Assembly: GCF_030323265.1 (NCBI RefSeq)
Contig: NZ_CP104992.1
Coordinates: 2,145,501 to 2,209,500 of the forward strand
From: Terrirhizobium terrae
GTDB lineage: Bacteria; Pseudomonadota; Alphaproteobacteria; Rhizobiales; Rhizobiaceae
DNA length: 64,000 nt
Reading direction: 5' to 3'
Below are positions 8,121 through 16,404 of the stretch, piece by piece; position 1 is the first letter of the stretch, and each line of letters starts with the position of its first letter. Position numbers and translations under genes: made by a program. The notes beneath the pieces were generated by a model. It was not told the DNA's origin and searched no databases. It saw nothing but the letters and a program-made list of their open reading frames with translations.

Positions 8121-8512
8121 TCAATACTCGTCCTCGCGCATGATGGTCATGACCCGGCGTGTGATTGGGTCGGGCGAACCATGGGTGAGATCGGCATCAA
8201 AGTAGTCGATTTTCCAGTAGTAGCTTGCGCCGCCGACATTGACGCGACCGAAGTCGTGTTCGCCGTAAGGATCATTACCGGCATCGAATTGGTCGTATGA
8301 CTGCACTCGGCGCCACAGCTCGGCGCGGTCGGCTTCAGTCATCGCTTGGACGCCCGCCGTGATAACGATGCGCCCGCCGACGAAGGTCCGGCGCAACGTG
8401 TCATTGAGGGTGCAGATGCGGCGAGCGGCGGCTGGGTCGGGGGCGCCGTCGACTGTGAATCGTGCCGGCCGGAGTGGCCACCGGCGGTTCGGTCAGTGGC
8501 AGCCGGGATCAT
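8121..8512 (-). pseudogene. DUF3768 family protein, apparent single-base frameshift
   Basis: The C-terminal part (GGRIVITAGV ... GEHDFGRVNVGG ... WKIDYFDADL ... RVMTIMREDEY) is a clear DUF3768 protein, a small family of unknown function common on rhizobial plasmids and islands. The frame holding it has no ATG upstream. Adding one base to the five-C run (plus strand GGGGG at 8439-8443) joins it to an ATG at 8512 that overlaps the upstream stop by four bases, giving a 130-residue protein with the expected ICTLNDTLRRTF motif. As written, only a TTG at 8396 could start a 91-residue product. Confidence 0.8.
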
Positions 8513-9213
8513 TCCGACGCCTCGCTCGTGAACTTTGGGTGCAGCAGTGCGAGCTGGGTGACATGACGAATGAACTGATCAAGCTCCGGCCAGTCGCTCC
8601 AAGCAAGCAGGTAGTTATCGCTGTCCTGCACGCCGACAACCGTCGCCTCCCACCAACCATCGTCATGGCCTTCAGAGGCGAGTACTATGTCGCCGACAGC
8701 GATCTTCGACCAATGGCCGGGGTAGCTGCGCGGCGTGACTTCACCCTTGCTGGCCTTGGCGTAGTCGGCGCTGGCTGCGGCGGCGTCGACGCGTTGCGCG
8801 GCGGCGGCCAAATAGTCGTCGCTTAGGTGCGCCGCCAACAGGTCGTACGTCGAGCGCTTCACGAACGGCACGAACGCCTTGCCACTCTCGAACAGCTTGC
8901 CCTGCGGCAGGGCGGCAGCGATTGCGGCGATGTCTTTGGTGACTCTTATGAGGGCCATGCCCATGAGGTCGGCAGCTCGCCTTGCAGCGTCGGCGTGGCT
9001 GGCTGCGAACCATGACGCATGAGGTTTTCCCTTATCATCCAATCCTACCATGATTGAGGCCGGTGATTGTTGAGAGTGCTTTGAATATGCATCTATGTCG
9101 TGGTCGGCTGATGCGGCGACCACACTGGCTTGCAGGGGTGGCTGACCGAGGATGGAAACCCGGGGCAACGAAATGTTGGGGGCTGAAGGCGCAGGATACG
9201 ACGCGAAATTCAT
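8509..9213 (-). CDS. Hypothetical island protein
   Basis: 234 residues, not recognised. The N-terminal 60 residues are low-complexity (Ser/Pro/Ala). The middle is helical and alanine-rich. The C-terminal 75 residues (HWSKIAVGDIVLASEGHDDGWWEATVVGV to the end) look like a small beta-barrel, SH3/Tudor-like, rich in tryptophan. Start set at ATG 9213 behind AGGAAA; the in-frame TTG at 9231 lies inside the T-tract of a terminator and is unlikely. Coupled to DUF3768 downstream. Its mRNA leader contains an intrinsic terminator. Confidence 0.75.
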   Translation of the reverse strand: MNFASYPAPSAPNISLPRVSILGQPPLQASVVAASADHDIDAYSKHSQQSPASIMVGLDDKGKPHASWFAASHADAARRAADLMGMALIRVTKDIAAIAAALPQGKLFESGKAFVPFVKRSTYDLLAAHLSDDYLAAAAQRVDAAAASADYAKASKGEVTPRSYPGHWSKIAVGDIVLASEGHDDGWWEATVVGVQDSDNYLLAWSDWPELDQFIRHVTQLALLHPKFTSEASE

Positions 9214-9225
9214 GTTGGTTTCCTG

Positions 9226-9255
9226 AAACAAAAAAGAGCGCCACGGGGGGCGCTC
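9226..9255 (-). terminator. Intrinsic terminator in the leader of the 8509-9213 gene
   Basis: On the minus strand a perfect 7-bp stem GAGCGCC / GGCGCTC with a short loop is followed by TTTTTTGTTTC, ending about 13-18 bases before the ATG at 9213. With a strong promoter about 60 bases upstream, it either attenuates the downstream genes or ends a small RNA of roughly 75-80 nt. Confidence 0.75.
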
Positions 9256-9309
9256 AATGATTGGGTTCGCTGCCTTTCGAAAGCGGCTTTGCGCATCGTA
9301 GGCAGCCTC

Positions 9310-9338
9310 AAAGTATCGAATAAATACAGACTTGTCAA
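9310..9338 (-). promoter_or_regulatory. Strong sigma-70 type promoter reading leftward
   Basis: On the minus strand a perfect TTGACA (9338-9333), a 17-base spacer and TACTTT (9315-9310). Transcription would begin near 9303. The leader to 9256 contains GCTGCC/GGCAGC arms and an inner CTTTCGAAAG palindrome, then the terminator at 9226-9255. Confidence 0.7.
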
Positions 9339-9339
9339 T

Positions 9340-9795
9340 ATGTTAGATCTTTCTCCGGGCAACGACACGCATGCGGCGCCAGACCCGAACCCTTTGCCTA
9401 ACCGTGAAATTTGATAGCAGGGCAACCCTTCGCAGGGTGCGAAAAGACCGAAAATCTGTCGGATTATCCGACAAACTCAGATGCGCCGCGACGGCAGACG
9501 ATCGAGTTCGCCTGTCCGGTAAAGGGCCATATCGAAGCCAATTATGTTTCGACAGCCCGATCTGCTGAGAAGCATCTCCCTTATCAGGCGTCACTACAAC
9601 GTCAGTATCGAGACGCAGCCGTTTCCTACGAAGCCAATCGCCTGACCACATCCGGAGACTCGGTGACGGTGCAAATGAGCACCAGCATATGGGGAACTGT
9701 GCCTGTGGGAGGCATGAAGGCGCTGGCAACTGCCTGAGCCGAAGACGCCGACTGGCACCCGACATCGCAACACCGACATCATCGAAACAAACGAC
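9340..9795. other. Mostly non-coding stretch with one doubtful short frame
   Basis: 456 bases between the leftward promoter and the HUH-like gene. A 108-codon plus-strand frame (TTG at 9411 to 9737) runs through it, but without a ribosome-binding site or recognisable domain, so it is not called as a gene. A 13-bp palindrome TCGGATTATCCGA lies near 9460. Nothing else stands out. Confidence 0.4.
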
Positions 9796-10458
9796 ATGGA
9801 CGACAACATGAAATACACACATGCCAACCTCAACGACGCCTACATCGATATGGGGATGTGGCGCATCGCTTTAGGATTCAAATTGTACCTGATGACGTTC
9901 ACGTTCAATCCGATAGGCGGTTCGGAGGAAACGAAAAAGCGCATAATGATCGATGAGATTGAGAGGCTCTACGCGAAGCTGCTTAACTACACGTTTCGCC
10001 ATCCCGCTAAGGTCGGCGCGTTGGAGAAGCCATTGTGGATTTACGCACACGATTGCCCAGTTCCAAAAGGTGGAGGTTTCAACCGTGATCACCTTTTCAA
10101 TATTGTTCAGAACGATGGTCTTCATGGTCATGCGATTGCACTTCAGCCGCCGGTCAGTCGCATGAAGAAGGGGCTGCAGACGTACGTCGAAGATAATCAA
10201 GAGCGCATTCACGGTGCAGGACACGCATTTTTTCAGGTCGATGTACGGGAAGTCGAGAAGGATCCTGCATATGTCATCGGTTACGCCACAAAGTCGTTGC
10301 GCCGCAAAAGGATTGACGCCGGTGAAATGCTGGTCTTGCCGAAAGCACCGTCAGAAATTACGCGCTATAGCGCTTATGAAAGAGACCTCATGCGGCAGGA
10401 TGAAGAAACAAAGAGGGCGGCACGCATCAAAGCACGTGCCGCCAGCTCATATAGCTAG
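9796..10458 (+). CDS. HUH/Rep-like protein, candidate rolling-circle replication or relaxase-type endonuclease
   Basis: 220 residues. Three spaced motifs resemble rolling-circle Rep/HUH endonucleases: a strand LMTFTFN (32-38) as motif I, HGHAIAL (110-116) as the metal-binding HUH-like motif II, and YVIGYATK (159-166) as a Tyr...Lys motif III, with a basic tail after it. Spacing is plausible, but the strict His-hydrophobic-His pattern is only approximated (HGH) and the family is not certain. It could be a remnant or a regulator derived from a phage or plasmid Rep. It converges on the next gene with a four-base overlap of stops. Confidence 0.7.
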   Translation: MDDNMKYTHANLNDAYIDMGMWRIALGFKLYLMTFTFNPIGGSEETKKRIMIDEIERLYAKLLNYTFRHPAKVGALEKPLWIYAHDCPVPKGGGFNRDHLFNIVQNDGLHGHAIALQPPVSRMKKGLQTYVEDNQERIHGAGHAFFQVDVREVEKDPAYVIGYATKSLRRKRIDAGEMLVLPKAPSEITRYSAYERDLMRQDEETKRAARIKARAASSYS

Positions 10459-11147
10459 AGAATTTCAAGCGCCTCCACCGTGATTTTGGCCGGCGCTTTC
10501 ATTTCGACGAGGACCCCGGTGAGAACGAACCGGGTTCCTATTTTCATTGTGGCCCACTGCTGCAGGGTCGCGTTGAGATCACCCACAATCATTGCTTGGA
10601 ATTGTTTCGCCTCAGAGAATGCCCCGATAATCTGCTTCTTGTTTTCACCTTCGGCGTGGTCGGGCAACTGCGGGCGCTTAGCTCGGTCAGACATGGCGAC
10701 TTCTGTTTTATTCGGAGCCATGACCTTTGCCGAAGCTGCTTTCTTGAGGCCGCCGGCTCGTTCAATTTTCTGAGGAAGGTCTGCTGGCTTCGTATCCTCT
10801 TTGGCGACAGCTTTCAGGGCACGAAGGTAGAAGTTAGCCTTTTGTTTTCCTGCGCGCGATTGATTGCAAGCCCACTTCAATACGTATCTCAGTGCATGAC
10901 GTTTTGCGTCAGCGGGCAAAGCCATCCCAGCCCATGAATCGTGTTCACGAAAGAGCTCCCATGCTTGTTCATTTTCGATCAGTTCTAAACTGATCCCATA
11001 AAGATCGGCGAGTATGCGGTTCAGTCGTCTGCGGTAATCGTCCTCAAGCGTTCTGAGAGCTTCACTGCTCTCACCGAGCCGTTCCATGATGTATTCGAAG
11101 CAGGCTAGTGATTGAGACTGCTTGGGGCGCAGAAAATTCTCCTCCAT
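10455..11147 (-). CDS. Hypothetical island protein
   Basis: 230 residues, not recognised. Helical and charged throughout, with a Lys/Ala-rich central linker (about 125-165). The last 55 residues (MIVGDLNATLQQWATMKIGTRFVLTGVLVEMKAPAKITVEALEIL) alternate beta strands and could be a small barrel. No signal or membrane segment. It converges with the HUH-like gene; the AlpA-like regulator lies 48 bases upstream, so the two may share a transcript. Function unknown. Confidence 0.72.
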   Translation of the reverse strand: MEENFLRPKQSQSLACFEYIMERLGESSEALRTLEDDYRRRLNRILADLYGISLELIENEQAWELFREHDSWAGMALPADAKRHALRYVLKWACNQSRAGKQKANFYLRALKAVAKEDTKPADLPQKIERAGGLKKAASAKVMAPNKTEVAMSDRAKRPQLPDHAEGENKKQIIGAFSEAKQFQAMIVGDLNATLQQWATMKIGTRFVLTGVLVEMKAPAKITVEALEIL

Positions 11148-11195
11148 GCAGATGGTATCTGAAGCCCTTTGTTTACTTGCGAAACGACACCCATC

Positions 11196-11450
11196 TTACA
11201 GCTCCCCGTGTTCGATGCGGTCGAGCAGTGCATAGATGTCTTCCGCGCGCCAAACTGTCACCCTCGCGGAAATCTTGCGCGGCCTAGGAAATCGGCCGTC
11301 TTTCACTCCCGCCCAGAAGCCAGAACGGCTAATTGGCAGAGGCCCCTCCGGGCCGAGAATCTGTTTGATGCGAAGGTAGCCCGTCGTGGGAAATGCTGGA
11401 TCGACGCACTTGCGGTCTTCGGCGATCAGGTTTGTCAGCGATTTAGTCAT
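11196..11450 (-). CDS. AlpA/MerR-like HTH protein, candidate excisionase or island regulator
   Basis: 84 residues. Residues 25-80 form a winged-HTH of AlpA/Xis type: GYLRIKQILG, SRSGFWAGVKDGRFPRP, the wing RKISARVTVWRAEDI and a final helix. Such proteins act as recombination directionality factors or as activators of integrase genes in tRNA-integrated islands. It sits near the right boundary of this island, which fits either role. No integrase is in the window, so its partner is presumably at the unseen left end. Confidence 0.85.
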   Translation of the reverse strand: MTKSLTNLIAEDRKCVDPAFPTTGYLRIKQILGPEGPLPISRSGFWAGVKDGRFPRPRKISARVTVWRAEDIYALLDRIEHGEL

Positions 11451-11577
11451 CGTTTTCTCCGTGTGATGTGTTGAACACGGAGGCTAATGTCGTCCAACGA
11501 AGTCCTGAAAGGTATTTGCCTAGCGGCCTTCGGACATGGTGTCCTAACCCTAGTCGGACACTATGATGACGCTAAGT

Positions 11578-12612
11578 CTATACTGTAGAGGCTTTTTTCC
11601 GCATGAACGCACTTCGTACTAAGCTCTCGTGCTGTTCCGAAAATTTTGGAGCACGGAACTTTTGAGGTTCGAATGGCTCGAGGAGAGTGAGGTTGGTCTG
11701 ATAATGATCATGTTCGGTCTCAAGCTTAGCTAGGACGACATCGCAAAAGTATCTTGCGCGACCGAACCATTGACCTAGCAGGGGTAAAAACTGCTTCGCC
11801 CGCACCTCGGAGGAGAGAACCGCATCTAACAAGGTGCTGTCCCCGCGCCTTATCGTTGACGCAGCATACAGCAGTGCAAGCGAATCGCCATTGTCACCCC
11901 AGCGTTTGAGAAGGGTTGATCTCACGGATCTCTCATTGTTCAGTTTTGTAAGGGCGACCGCAACACGTTGCTGGCTGATTGGATGATACTTCTTTCTGTC
12001 TGGAAAATTCGTTTGGGCAAAATGCAGAACTCCGCAAGCGGAAGCGAGTCTGCGAATATTATCAGTTTGCCCAAAGTACCAATCTTGCAAATAGTCTCGT
12101 GAGATCGAAGTGGACAGAGCTCGATAGCCCCCAAGAGGGAGGAAAATATCCGACAGAAAGTCGGGTCCCGCCAATACATACCGCGCGACGAAATCAGCAT
12201 CGAAATCGCTGAGGTGGCTGAGCGCCTTGTTTTCCTGAAGTTCAGAAAGATGATCCATAACCCCGTGCCGCATCAGCAGGAGGCCGTAGGAACTATCAGA
12301 CGGAGACGTGACCCACCCGCAAAGGCCTAGAAACAGCACTTCCCGGAAAGAGTGATACGTGTCAGGAGGTTCGGAAAGAGCCTTTATTGCTTCACGAGGT
12401 TTGAAATTTGCGCCAAGCGCAATTTCTGAAAAGGACATCTGGCCCTTTGGCTTCCTTGGGCTGCCTGTACCGCAGGTCTCCATTAGCCGTGTGAATTGCT
12501 GAAGCTGGTTTTCCCACTGAACCATGTTAATTATCAACTCATCGCTGAAACGTCGGGCGTTGGTATTGACCCAAGATAAGGCTATTCTCAAAGTCAGTGT
12601 TCCTCTTGTCAA
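11578..12612 (-). CDS. Hypothetical protein at the right end of the island
   Basis: 344 residues from a TTG at 12612, or 315 from the ATG at 12525 (MVQWENQLQQ), which may be the real start. Soluble, with largely helical sequence and no recognised motif. AT-richer than the backbone. It is the last gene before the tRNA-Gly-derived attachment repeat at 12,724. Position next to an attachment site and an AlpA-like gene suggests cargo or an accessory island function; no activity can be assigned. Confidence 0.75.
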   Translation of the reverse strand: MTRGTLTLRIALSWVNTNARRFSDELIINMVQWENQLQQFTRLMETCGTGSPRKPKGQMSFSEIALGANFKPREAIKALSEPPDTYHSFREVLFLGLCGWVTSPSDSSYGLLLMRHGVMDHLSELQENKALSHLSDFDADFVARYVLAGPDFLSDIFLPLGGYRALSTSISRDYLQDWYFGQTDNIRRLASACGVLHFAQTNFPDRKKYHPISQQRVAVALTKLNNERSVRSTLLKRWGDNGDSLALLYAASTIRRGDSTLLDAVLSSEVRAKQFLPLLGQWFGRARYFCDVVLAKLETEHDHYQTNLTLLEPFEPQKFRAPKFSEQHESLVRSAFMRKKASTV

Positions 12613-12723
12613 CGACGTAGCGGTGGAACGTCGATGATGACCTAACTTTTTCGGTATAAGCTACGGTATTATCGTTTAAGGGACTGGAAAAGGTGAGTTT
12701 TTCCGGCGGTTTAACGGTCGATC

Positions 12724-12744
12724 TCGATCCCTTCACCCGCTCCA
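12724..12744 (+). other. tRNA-Gly 3'-end duplication, right attachment site (attR) of the island
   Basis: The stretch contains CCCTTCACCCGCTCCA, which is the T-stem/acceptor end of a bacterial tRNA-Gly (CACCCGC would pair with a 5' GCGGGTG, then discriminator T and CCA). No 5' part of a tRNA is present, so it is a duplicated 3' fragment as left by integrases that target tRNA genes. Foreign-type genes lie to the left and conserved backbone genes start about 100 bases to the right. The orientation predicts an intact plus-strand tRNA-Gly beyond the left edge. Confidence 0.72.
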
Positions 12745-12802
12745 GTCACTTGTACAGGCAGATACCAGAGCATCGCCAACGGTCTGTACCGTCAAGCGAA
12801 AG

Positions 12803-12832
12803 CTCCTCCGCGAACCATCCGCCGCGAAGGAG
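12803..12832 (-). terminator. Hairpin terminator of the ABC transporter operon
   Basis: On the minus strand CTCCTTCGCG pairs with CGCGGAGGAG (one G-U pair) around a 10-base loop, about 20 bases after the last operon gene, followed by CTTTCGCTT. The T-tract is weak, so efficiency is uncertain. Confidence 0.6.
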
Positions 12833-12849
12833 TGCTTGCCTTGTGAGCC

Positions 12850-13764
12850 TTACTCGGCGGCGATTGCCGTCTTGCCGGCATTGAGTGCCATCAACCTCTT
12901 GGCGCGCTCGAGGCTTTCCGGCTGTTCGGCGTGGTAGCGGCGGCCGATTTCCATCATCAGCACGGTGTCGGGCAGGAAGGTCAGTTCGGAGAAGATGTCT
13001 TCCCAGTCGATATCGCCCCAGCCGAGCGGCATATGCAGGTCGCCGATGCCGAGCGCGGTATTTTCCTGCGGATGGTACGGCTTGTAGAAAGCCTGCGGGC
13101 GGCCGAATGAGTCATGCACATGCAGGTGACCGGCGACCGGCGCCATGGCGCGCAGTTCGTCGCGGAAATTCAGGCCGCGATAGGTCGATTCGATATAGGC
13201 GTGGCTGAAATCGATCAGCGCGACGAGATTGGGATGATTGACGGTCCTCACCGTCTCGGCCACCTGCGTTGGTGTCTGGCGGTACTGGCCGAGTTCCGTC
13301 GTGAAGATGTTCTCGAACGCGATGCGAACGCCGTAGGGCTTGGCAAATTCGGCAAGCTCGAACAGCGCCTCACGTTCTCTGCTGTCGGCATCGGCCCGTT
13401 CCGCCAGCTGGTCGGCACGCAGGTTACCACCGTGCTGCACGAGAATGCGGGCGCCGATGCGGTCGCAGATCTGGGCCAGCGCCTTGGCGGCATCGAGCTG
13501 ATAACGGCAGGTATCGGGATCCATGAAATTGGACGAGACGAGGCCGTGTACCGTGTAGCGGAAGTCGAACTGTTTCGCGATGGCCACGAGCCGCTCGGCC
13601 CGCTCCTCGATGATGCGTCCGCCCGCGATCAGGTCGAGGCTGGTGAGGCCGAGTTCTACCGTGTCGACGCCGATATCGGCGAGGATCCGCAGTTCGCTTT
13701 CTAGGCTCGCCAGTTCTCCGTCGACGGAGCCCGCGTTGAAGCCGGTTGCGATGATGTTGCCCAT
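12850..13764 (-). CDS. Sugar phosphate isomerase/epimerase-like TIM-barrel protein
   Basis: 304 residues of the xylose isomerase-like TIM-barrel (AP endonuclease 2) superfamily. Metal-ligand segments are visible: IAFENI (Glu), LIDFSHAY (Asp/His), HLHVHDS (His/Asp) and VLMMEIG (Glu). Relatives isomerise or epimerise sugars and polyols, but the substrate cannot be read from sequence. Last gene of a seven-gene minus-strand operon, 14 bases after the phosphodiesterase gene, so it probably handles the sugar or polyol released from the imported phosphodiester (inference). Confidence 0.88.
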   Translation of the reverse strand: MGNIIATGFNAGSVDGELASLESELRILADIGVDTVELGLTSLDLIAGGRIIEERAERLVAIAKQFDFRYTVHGLVSSNFMDPDTCRYQLDAAKALAQICDRIGARILVQHGGNLRADQLAERADADSREREALFELAEFAKPYGVRIAFENIFTTELGQYRQTPTQVAETVRTVNHPNLVALIDFSHAYIESTYRGLNFRDELRAMAPVAGHLHVHDSFGRPQAFYKPYHPQENTALGIGDLHMPLGWGDIDWEDIFSELTFLPDTVLMMEIGRRYHAEQPESLERAKRLMALNAGKTAIAAE

Positions 13765-13778
13765 GGTCGTGGTCCTTC

Positions 13779-14543
13779 TCAGGCCGGTTCGGATTGCGAT
13801 TGGATTTCGGAGCGAAGGCGAAGCGCGAGGTCAGGGTTGTCGGTGGTCAGGTGGCCGATGCCGCGCTCAAGCCACGGACGGATCAGCGCCTCTTCGTTCA
13901 GCGTCCAGACGCAGAGCCGTTCCAGCGGCAGCTTGCCGGTGATCATCGCCCATTCGGCGTCGAGCAGCTCGTGATGGATGGCGACGATCTCGACAAGACC
14001 GTCGACCGAGTTGAGGAAGTTTTCAAGCCCGCCCTGCTTTGCCGCCCAGTCGGCATTCACCGAAACGAGGCGCGCGATGTCGGGCGCAACGCGGCGGCAT
14101 TCTTCCAGAACGGTCACGTCGAAAGACGTCAGATAGCATTGCCTGGCAAGCCCGAAGCGCTCGATCTCGGCGACGACCTTTTCCGTGATGCCGGGATAGG
14201 GTTTCTTCGCCGCATCCGACTTGATTTCGACATGCAGCTGCTTGCCGCCGGCTTCCGAGAGAATGGCGAGCACGTCGGCGAGTGTCGGGACGGTATCGGC
14301 AGTGCCTTCCAGATGCGTCTCGCCGCGCAGGTCCGCTGTGAGTGCACGCACTTCGCCGGTCTTGTCCGTCGTGCGGTCCAGCGTTGCGTCATGGATGACG
14401 ACGAGTTCGCCGGCATCCGTCAGATGCACGTCGAATTCGACCGCATCGACATCGAGCGCCAACACGTTGCGAAAACCGGTCAGCGAGTTTTCCGGCCAGA
14501 TGTTGCGGGCGCCGCGATGGCCGGTGATCTTTGTCTTCGTCAT
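13779..14543 (-). CDS. Glycerophosphodiester phosphodiesterase family protein
   Basis: 254-residue GDPD TIM barrel. The catalytic set is visible: HRGA (His9), PENS (Glu18), EFDVHLT (Glu36, Asp38) and VVIHDATLDRTT (His51). No signal peptide, so it acts on imported substrate in the cytoplasm, splitting a phosphodiester into a phosphate ester and an alcohol. Start set at ATG 14543 with AGGA upstream; a longer frame to 14618 has an unlikely N-terminus. It follows the permease gene by 28 bases. With the ABC genes it suggests uptake of a phosphodiester such as a glycerophosphodiester or sugar-phosphodiester opine. Confidence 0.92.
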   Translation of the reverse strand: MTKTKITGHRGARNIWPENSLTGFRNVLALDVDAVEFDVHLTDAGELVVIHDATLDRTTDKTGEVRALTADLRGETHLEGTADTVPTLADVLAILSEAGGKQLHVEIKSDAAKKPYPGITEKVVAEIERFGLARQCYLTSFDVTVLEECRRVAPDIARLVSVNADWAAKQGGLENFLNSVDGLVEIVAIHHELLDAEWAMITGKLPLERLCVWTLNEEALIRPWLERGIGHLTTDNPDLALRLRSEIQSQSEPA

Positions 14544-14571
14544 GGGAATGTCCTCAAGCAATGAAGAGAGA

Positions 14572-15450
14572 TTATCGAAGGGTGGGGTCGAGCTTGTCGC
14601 GCAGCCAGTCTCCGACAAGCGAGATGGAAAGCGTCGTCATCATGATCACGAAGGCGGGCGCCAGCATGATCCACGGTGCGCGCGTCAGGTATTCGCGGCC
14701 GAAGCCCACCATATTGCCGAGGCTGGTTTCCGGCGGCTGCACGCCGAGGCCGAGGAAGGAGAGGCCGCTTTCCATCAGGATGATTTCCGGAAAAGTCAGC
14801 GTCATCGAGACGATCAGCGTCGAGGCGACATTGGGCAGGATGTGCTTCATGTAGACCCGCATCGGCGTCGCGCCGAGCTGAACCACGGCCGAGGCATAGC
14901 CTTGAGCGCTTGCGGAGATGGCAAGACCGCGGGCGATACGCGCATAACGTTCCCAGCCATAAAAGCCCATCAGGCCGATCAGAAGCGGCATGGAGGAGCC
15001 GAAGAAGGCGAGAACAGCAAGCGACATGATGAGGAAGGGCAGGGCCGCCTGGAAATCGGCCAGAACCAGCACGAAATGCTCCACGGCGCCGCGGAACTTT
15101 GCCGCCGCAAAGCCGAGCGTCGTACCGACGACGGCGGAAATGATCGTCGCGCCGAAGGCGATCGCCAACGACACGCGGATCGACTGGATGAGGCGCGAAA
15201 GCACGTCGCGGCCGAGTTCGTCGGTGCCGAGCAGATGCAACGGATGGCCCGGCATCGACAGGCGAGCGCGCAGGTCCATGGCGGTGATGCCGTAGGGTCG
15301 GATCAGGTCGGCGAAGAAGGCAACGAACACCATGGCAGCGAGCCAGAAGATGCCGAGGCCGACGGAGAAGGGTACCTTGCGAACCTGCTTGATGAAGCGG
15401 GTAAAGAGCGGAAGTTCGGGCGATTGCGGACGGGTATCGGCGATGGTCAT
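14572..15450 (-). CDS. ABC transporter permease, DppC/OppC type
   Basis: 292 residues, six predicted membrane helices, the first at about 30-50. The periplasmic HLLGTDELGRDVLSRLIQSIR motif is characteristic of DppC/OppC permeases, and the EAA-like loop (QLGATPMRVYMKHILPN) contacts the ATPases. C-terminus GDWLRDKLDPTLR is typical. Start set at ATG 15450. Second permease of the operon, 14 bases after the first; together they form the membrane channel of a peptide/opine-class importer. Confidence 0.93.
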   Translation of the reverse strand: MTIADTRPQSPELPLFTRFIKQVRKVPFSVGLGIFWLAAMVFVAFFADLIRPYGITAMDLRARLSMPGHPLHLLGTDELGRDVLSRLIQSIRVSLAIAFGATIISAVVGTTLGFAAAKFRGAVEHFVLVLADFQAALPFLIMSLAVLAFFGSSMPLLIGLMGFYGWERYARIARGLAISASAQGYASAVVQLGATPMRVYMKHILPNVASTLIVSMTLTFPEIILMESGLSFLGLGVQPPETSLGNMVGFGREYLTRAPWIMLAPAFVIMMTTLSISLVGDWLRDKLDPTLR

Positions 15451-15464
15451 GATCGTCCTCCTCC

Positions 15465-16391
15465 TTAGTGGGCGCTCTGGGCGCGAAGCCGGGGGTCGAG
15501 CCAGCCATAGAGCAGGTCGACGATCAGGTTGGAGACGACCATGGTCGCGGCGATCATCAAGAGGATGCACTGCACGACGGCAAGATCGCGATTTGTGACC
15601 GAGACGACCAGAAGGCGGCCAATGCCGGGCCAGGAAAAGATCGATTCCACCACGACGGCGCCGGCGATCAGCGAACCGACCATGAAGCCGACGATTGTGA
15701 CGATCGGCACGGCCGCATTCGGCAGCGCATGGCGCCAGACAACGTCCTGCCACGGCATCCCCTTGGCGGAAGCGGTGCGGATATAGGGTTGGCCCATGAC
15801 CTCGATCATCGCACTGCGCGAGAAGCGGGCGAGAATGCCGATACCGCCGATGCTCATCGTCAGGGTGGGCAGGATGCCGTGCTGCCACGTATCCTGGCCG
15901 CCGGAAGGCAGCAGGCCGAGCGTGATCGAGAAGATCAGCACCAGAAGCAGGCCCATGACGAAGGAGGGGATGGTGAAGCCGAAAATGGCGGCGAGAATGA
16001 CGCCGCGATCCACCGCGCTCTGGCGGTGAAGCGCGGCATAGACGCCGGCCGGAATGCCGATCACAACCTTCAGGAACAGCGCCGGAATGGTCAGCTGCAG
16101 GGTCGCCGGAATGCGGTCGATGACGAGCTGCATGGCCGACGCCTTGTCGCGCATGGAGACGCCGAAATCGCCGGTGAAGATCGCCTTGATATAGGCGAGG
16201 TACTGGATCCACAGCGGCTGGTCGAGGCCCCAGGCCTTGCGGAAGGCATCGACGGATTCCTGCGGCACGTCTGGGCCGAGCATGACCTGGGCGGGATCGC
16301 CGGACATGCGCAGCACGACGAAGGCGAAGGTCAGCACGGCAAGAATGGTGATCAGAGCACGAAGCAGGCGGATGGAAACGAAACGAAGCAT
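15465..16391 (-). CDS. ABC transporter permease, DppB/OppB type
   Basis: 308 residues starting MLRFVSIRLLRALITILAVL, the usual DppB/OppB N-terminal helix. A periplasmic loop with GDPAQVMLGPDVPQES follows, then five more helices. The EAA loop reads ASAKGMPWQDVVWRHALPNA. Ends YGWLDPRLRAQSAH, with the family's DPR motif. It sits between the second ATPase gene and the DppC-type permease with 13-14-base gaps, so it is co-transcribed. Confidence 0.94.
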   Translation of the reverse strand: MLRFVSIRLLRALITILAVLTFAFVVLRMSGDPAQVMLGPDVPQESVDAFRKAWGLDQPLWIQYLAYIKAIFTGDFGVSMRDKASAMQLVIDRIPATLQLTIPALFLKVVIGIPAGVYAALHRQSAVDRGVILAAIFGFTIPSFVMGLLLVLIFSITLGLLPSGGQDTWQHGILPTLTMSIGGIGILARFSRSAMIEVMGQPYIRTASAKGMPWQDVVWRHALPNAAVPIVTIVGFMVGSLIAGAVVVESIFSWPGIGRLLVVSVTNRDLAVVQCILLMIAATMVVSNLIVDLLYGWLDPRLRAQSAH

Positions 16392-16404
16392 CTCTTAAGC
16401 CTCC

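Noticed and set aside
9343..9822. 159-codon minus-strand frame and a 108-codon plus-strand frame (9411-9737)
   Set aside because: Neither has a ribosome-binding site or recognisable domain, and the former crosses the start of the HUH-like gene.
11665..11680. GGTTCGAATGG, resembling a tRNA T-loop
   Set aside because: Lies inside a coding frame, with no acceptor or anticodon arms around it.
14572..16212. Single 546-codon frame covering two permeases, read as a fusion protein
   Set aside because: The N-terminal part is an out-of-frame reading of the first permease; the real start of the second is ATG 15450.
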